Shown in pieces: positions 5,703 to 6,772 of a stretch of DNA of 6,772 bases. The notes beneath the pieces were generated by a model. The model searched no databases. It worked only from the letters and a program-made list of their open reading frames with translations, and was not told where the DNA came from. A program made the position numbers and the translations under genes. The DNA comes from an uncultured bacterium (GTDB lineage: Bacteria > Patescibacteriota > Saccharimonadia > Saccharimonadales > Saccharimonadaceae). The stretch covers positions 1 through 6,772 of the forward strand of contig CALHCA010000061.1 of the NCBI GenBank assembly GCA_937930585.1, written 5' to 3'. How positions within the stretch are numbered: the stretch's first letter is position 1; each line of letters opens with the position of its first letter.

Positions 5703-6277
5703 ATATTCGGTTGATTTCAGGAATTTTTAAAAATCATAAAATTACAGCTCCGAATTCTCGCCAAACTCACCCAATGAGCGAACGAGCAAGAAACGCAATT
5801 TTTAATACAATTCAGGCGGAAATTCCAAATGCTGAAGTTCTTGATGCCTTCGCTGGAACTGGATCTTTGGGTCTTGAAGCGATTTCTCGTGGTGCTAAAA
5901 AAGTAGTTTTTATTGAAAAAAACAGATTAGCACAAAAAATATTGGCCGAAAATTTAAAAATTATCGAGAAGAATGAAGATGCTGGCGAAGCTAAAATAAT
6001 TCGAAGTAGTGTTTCGGGCTGGATTGGGTCGAGCCAATCTCAATTCGAAATTGGTGAAATTTTAGAAATTCCAACTTTTGATATAATTTTTGCCGATCCG
6101 CCATACTACGACCCACAATTTCCATCTATCGAAAGGCTTTCGAAAAGGTTAAGATCTGGTGGAATATTAGTTCTGTCGCAACCCAAAGAAATTGAAAATT
6201 TTAAAGCAGAAAATTTAATTTTAATTAGCGAGAAGCTATATTCTGGTGCAAAAATCTTATTTTTTCGTGCAAAATAA
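5699..6277 (+). CDS. rsmD: 16S rRNA (guanine966-N2)-methyltransferase RsmD
   Basis: The product is 192 aa, the usual RsmD size. It starts MNIRLISGIFKNHKI, the typical short N-terminal strand, then THPMSERARNAIFN (23-36), where most bacteria have RPTxDRVREALFN. The S-adenosylmethionine site is LDAFAGTGSLGLEAISRGA (48-66), followed by the acidic strand end VVFIEKN (69-75), and the catalytic DPPY is at 133-136. The enzyme methylates N2 of G966 in 16S rRNA near the P site during 30S assembly. The residues between about 103 and 124 form a slightly longer linker with SSQSQ. The gene shares ATGA with the PLC-like gene, so the two are co-transcribed and probably translationally coupled, and it ends just before a strong terminator. 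Confidence 0.95.
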   Translation: MNIRLISGIFKNHKITAPNSRQTHPMSERARNAIFNTIQAEIPNAEVLDAFAGTGSLGLEAISRGAKKVVFIEKNRLAQKILAENLKIIEKNEDAGEAKIIRSSVSGWIGSSQSQFEIGEILEIPTFDIIFADPPYYDPQFPSIERLSKRLRSGGILVLSQPKEIENFKAENLILISEKLYSGAKILFFRAK

Positions 6278-6278
6278 T

Positions 6279-6307
6279 AAAATAACCCTTAGGAGAAGGG
6301 TTATTTT
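6279..6307. terminator. Bidirectional intrinsic terminator between converging genes
   Basis: AAAATAACCCTT (6279-6290), loop AGGAG (6291-6295) and AAGGGTTATTTT (6296-6307) form a perfect 12-bp stem with an A-run before and a T-run after it. It begins two bases after the rsmD stop and lies 12 bases beyond the stop of the convergent minus-strand gene, so it serves both. Confidence 0.92.
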
Positions 6308-6319
6308 ATAATGGTCAAA

Positions 6320-6772
6320 TTATAATCTTTCAAAAGAGTTAGTGAAATCTATGAAATTATTATCAAGAATATCTCCGCCATTATTTGAAGCTATTGCAAT
6401 AAAGAATGTTCTGGTCTTACCGGACTTATCTTTTTTAGCAGGTAGGGCTAATATCTTTATATATTGACTGTTGTGTGATATATTTCCTTCAACTGCCCTA
6501 GATCCTTTGAAATCGATTACCTTGAAATCTTCTTCTGAAACATACTTTGAAAAATTACCGCCGACACCATTGATTGCAGAGTGGATTAATTCCTCATTGC
6601 TGAGTTTTTGAGTTTCTTCATAATTTTCATCTGTGTCTGTATAGCCAATGATGTAGGCATTTATTGTATTGTTTGTGGAGTCTGAGGATGCACAAATATA
6701 GCCAACGGAATTATCGACATTATTTTGTTTTGTAAAATTATCACATCCTTTTGCTTTGACTGCGAAAACGCC
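6320..6772 (-). CDS. C-terminal part of an unrecognised, probably exported protein (5' end outside window)
   Basis: The minus strand is open in one frame from the right edge (codon 1 at 6772-6770) to TAA at 6322-6320, giving 150 residues without a start in view. The visible part begins GVFAVKAKGCDNFTK. It is rich in Asn, Ser, Thr and Asp, with Cys at fragment positions 10 and 27. It ends in a pattern EEDFKVIDFKGSRAVEG, QYIKILALPAKKDKSG, TFFIAIASNNGG and a final NNFIDFTNSFERL. That alternation of strands and a last short helix resembles small extracytoplasmic or lipoprotein domains in which a modified-peptide or PsbP-like fold follows a membrane anchor, but I do not recognise a family. ATA and AGA/AGG codons are common, unlike the core genes. 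No transmembrane helix is visible in this part. Its stop faces rsmD across the shared terminator. Confidence 0.75.
   Translation of the reverse strand, partial: GVFAVKAKGCDNFTKQNNVDNSVGYICASSDSTNNTINAYIIGYTDTDENYEETQKLSNEELIHSAINGVGGNFSKYVSEEDFKVIDFKGSRAVEGNISHNSQYIKILALPAKKDKSGKTRTFFIAIASNNGGDILDNNFIDFTNSFERL

Noticed and set aside
2..6772. Recoding of TGA (as Gly or Trp) as in some CPR lineages
   Set aside because: TGA ends the SpoU and PLC-like genes at the expected family lengths, and Trp is encoded by TGG throughout.
1..6772. CRISPR array, tRNA, rRNA, insertion sequence or attachment site
   Set aside because: No regularly spaced repeats, cloverleaf with a T-loop, transposase motifs or terminal inverted repeats were seen in any intergenic stretch; all gaps are under 150 bp.

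Overview
The window is an AT-rich bacterial segment read with the standard genetic code (TGA acts as a stop). It carries a compact block of housekeeping genes flanked by less typical accessory genes at both edges. The core block fits a small-genome, low-GC bacterium of the Candidate Phyla Radiation, most plausibly Candidatus Saccharibacteria (TM7). The grounds are an RsmD with THPM in place of the usual RPT, the mix of trigger factor, GlcD-like oxidase and SpoU methylase, tight gene packing, and promoters placed so close to start codons that the mRNAs should be leaderless. This taxonomic call is inference; no database search was possible.

Layout, left to right. (1) Positions 2-496, plus strand: the 3' end of a protein that reads like the last strands of an outer-membrane beta-barrel. 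(2) Positions 497-643: an AT-rich tail-to-tail gap with a weak plus-strand hairpin and a clear minus-strand terminator. (3) Minus strand, listed from high to low coordinate: FAD-binding GlcD-type oxidoreductase (4760-3162), SpoU/TrmH-type RNA methyltransferase (3172-2597, overlapping it by 11 bp), trigger factor tig (2541-1261, own promoter and terminator), then a DUF1653 protein (1165-644) whose promoter sits inside the tig terminator. (4) Positions 4761-4835: a divergent intergenic region with two back-to-back promoters whose -35 boxes are 3 bp apart. (5) Plus strand: a zinc-phospholipase-C/P1-nuclease-fold protein (4836-5702) and rsmD (5699-6277), overlapping by ATGA. (6) A perfect 12-bp-stem bidirectional terminator at 6279-6307. 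(7) Minus strand 6772-6320: the C-terminal 150 residues of an unrecognised, probably exported protein that runs off the right edge.

How the genes fit together: SpoU methylase, RsmD and trigger factor all serve RNA modification, the ribosome or nascent-chain folding. The FAD oxidase and the zinc-PLC-like protein lead the two divergent units and may be co-regulated through the shared intergenic region.

The most notable signals are: a repeated leaderless promoter design (TTG-type -35, 17-bp spacer, TGn-extended -10, ATG 7-9 nt further on) at three genes, against a conventional Shine-Dalgarno-led DUF1653 gene; a complete set of zinc-ligand residues in an otherwise anonymous protein; strong over-representation of the palindrome TTCGAA; a lone CIRCE half-site in front of tig; and a diderm-looking barrel fragment next to what looks like a monoderm gene block.
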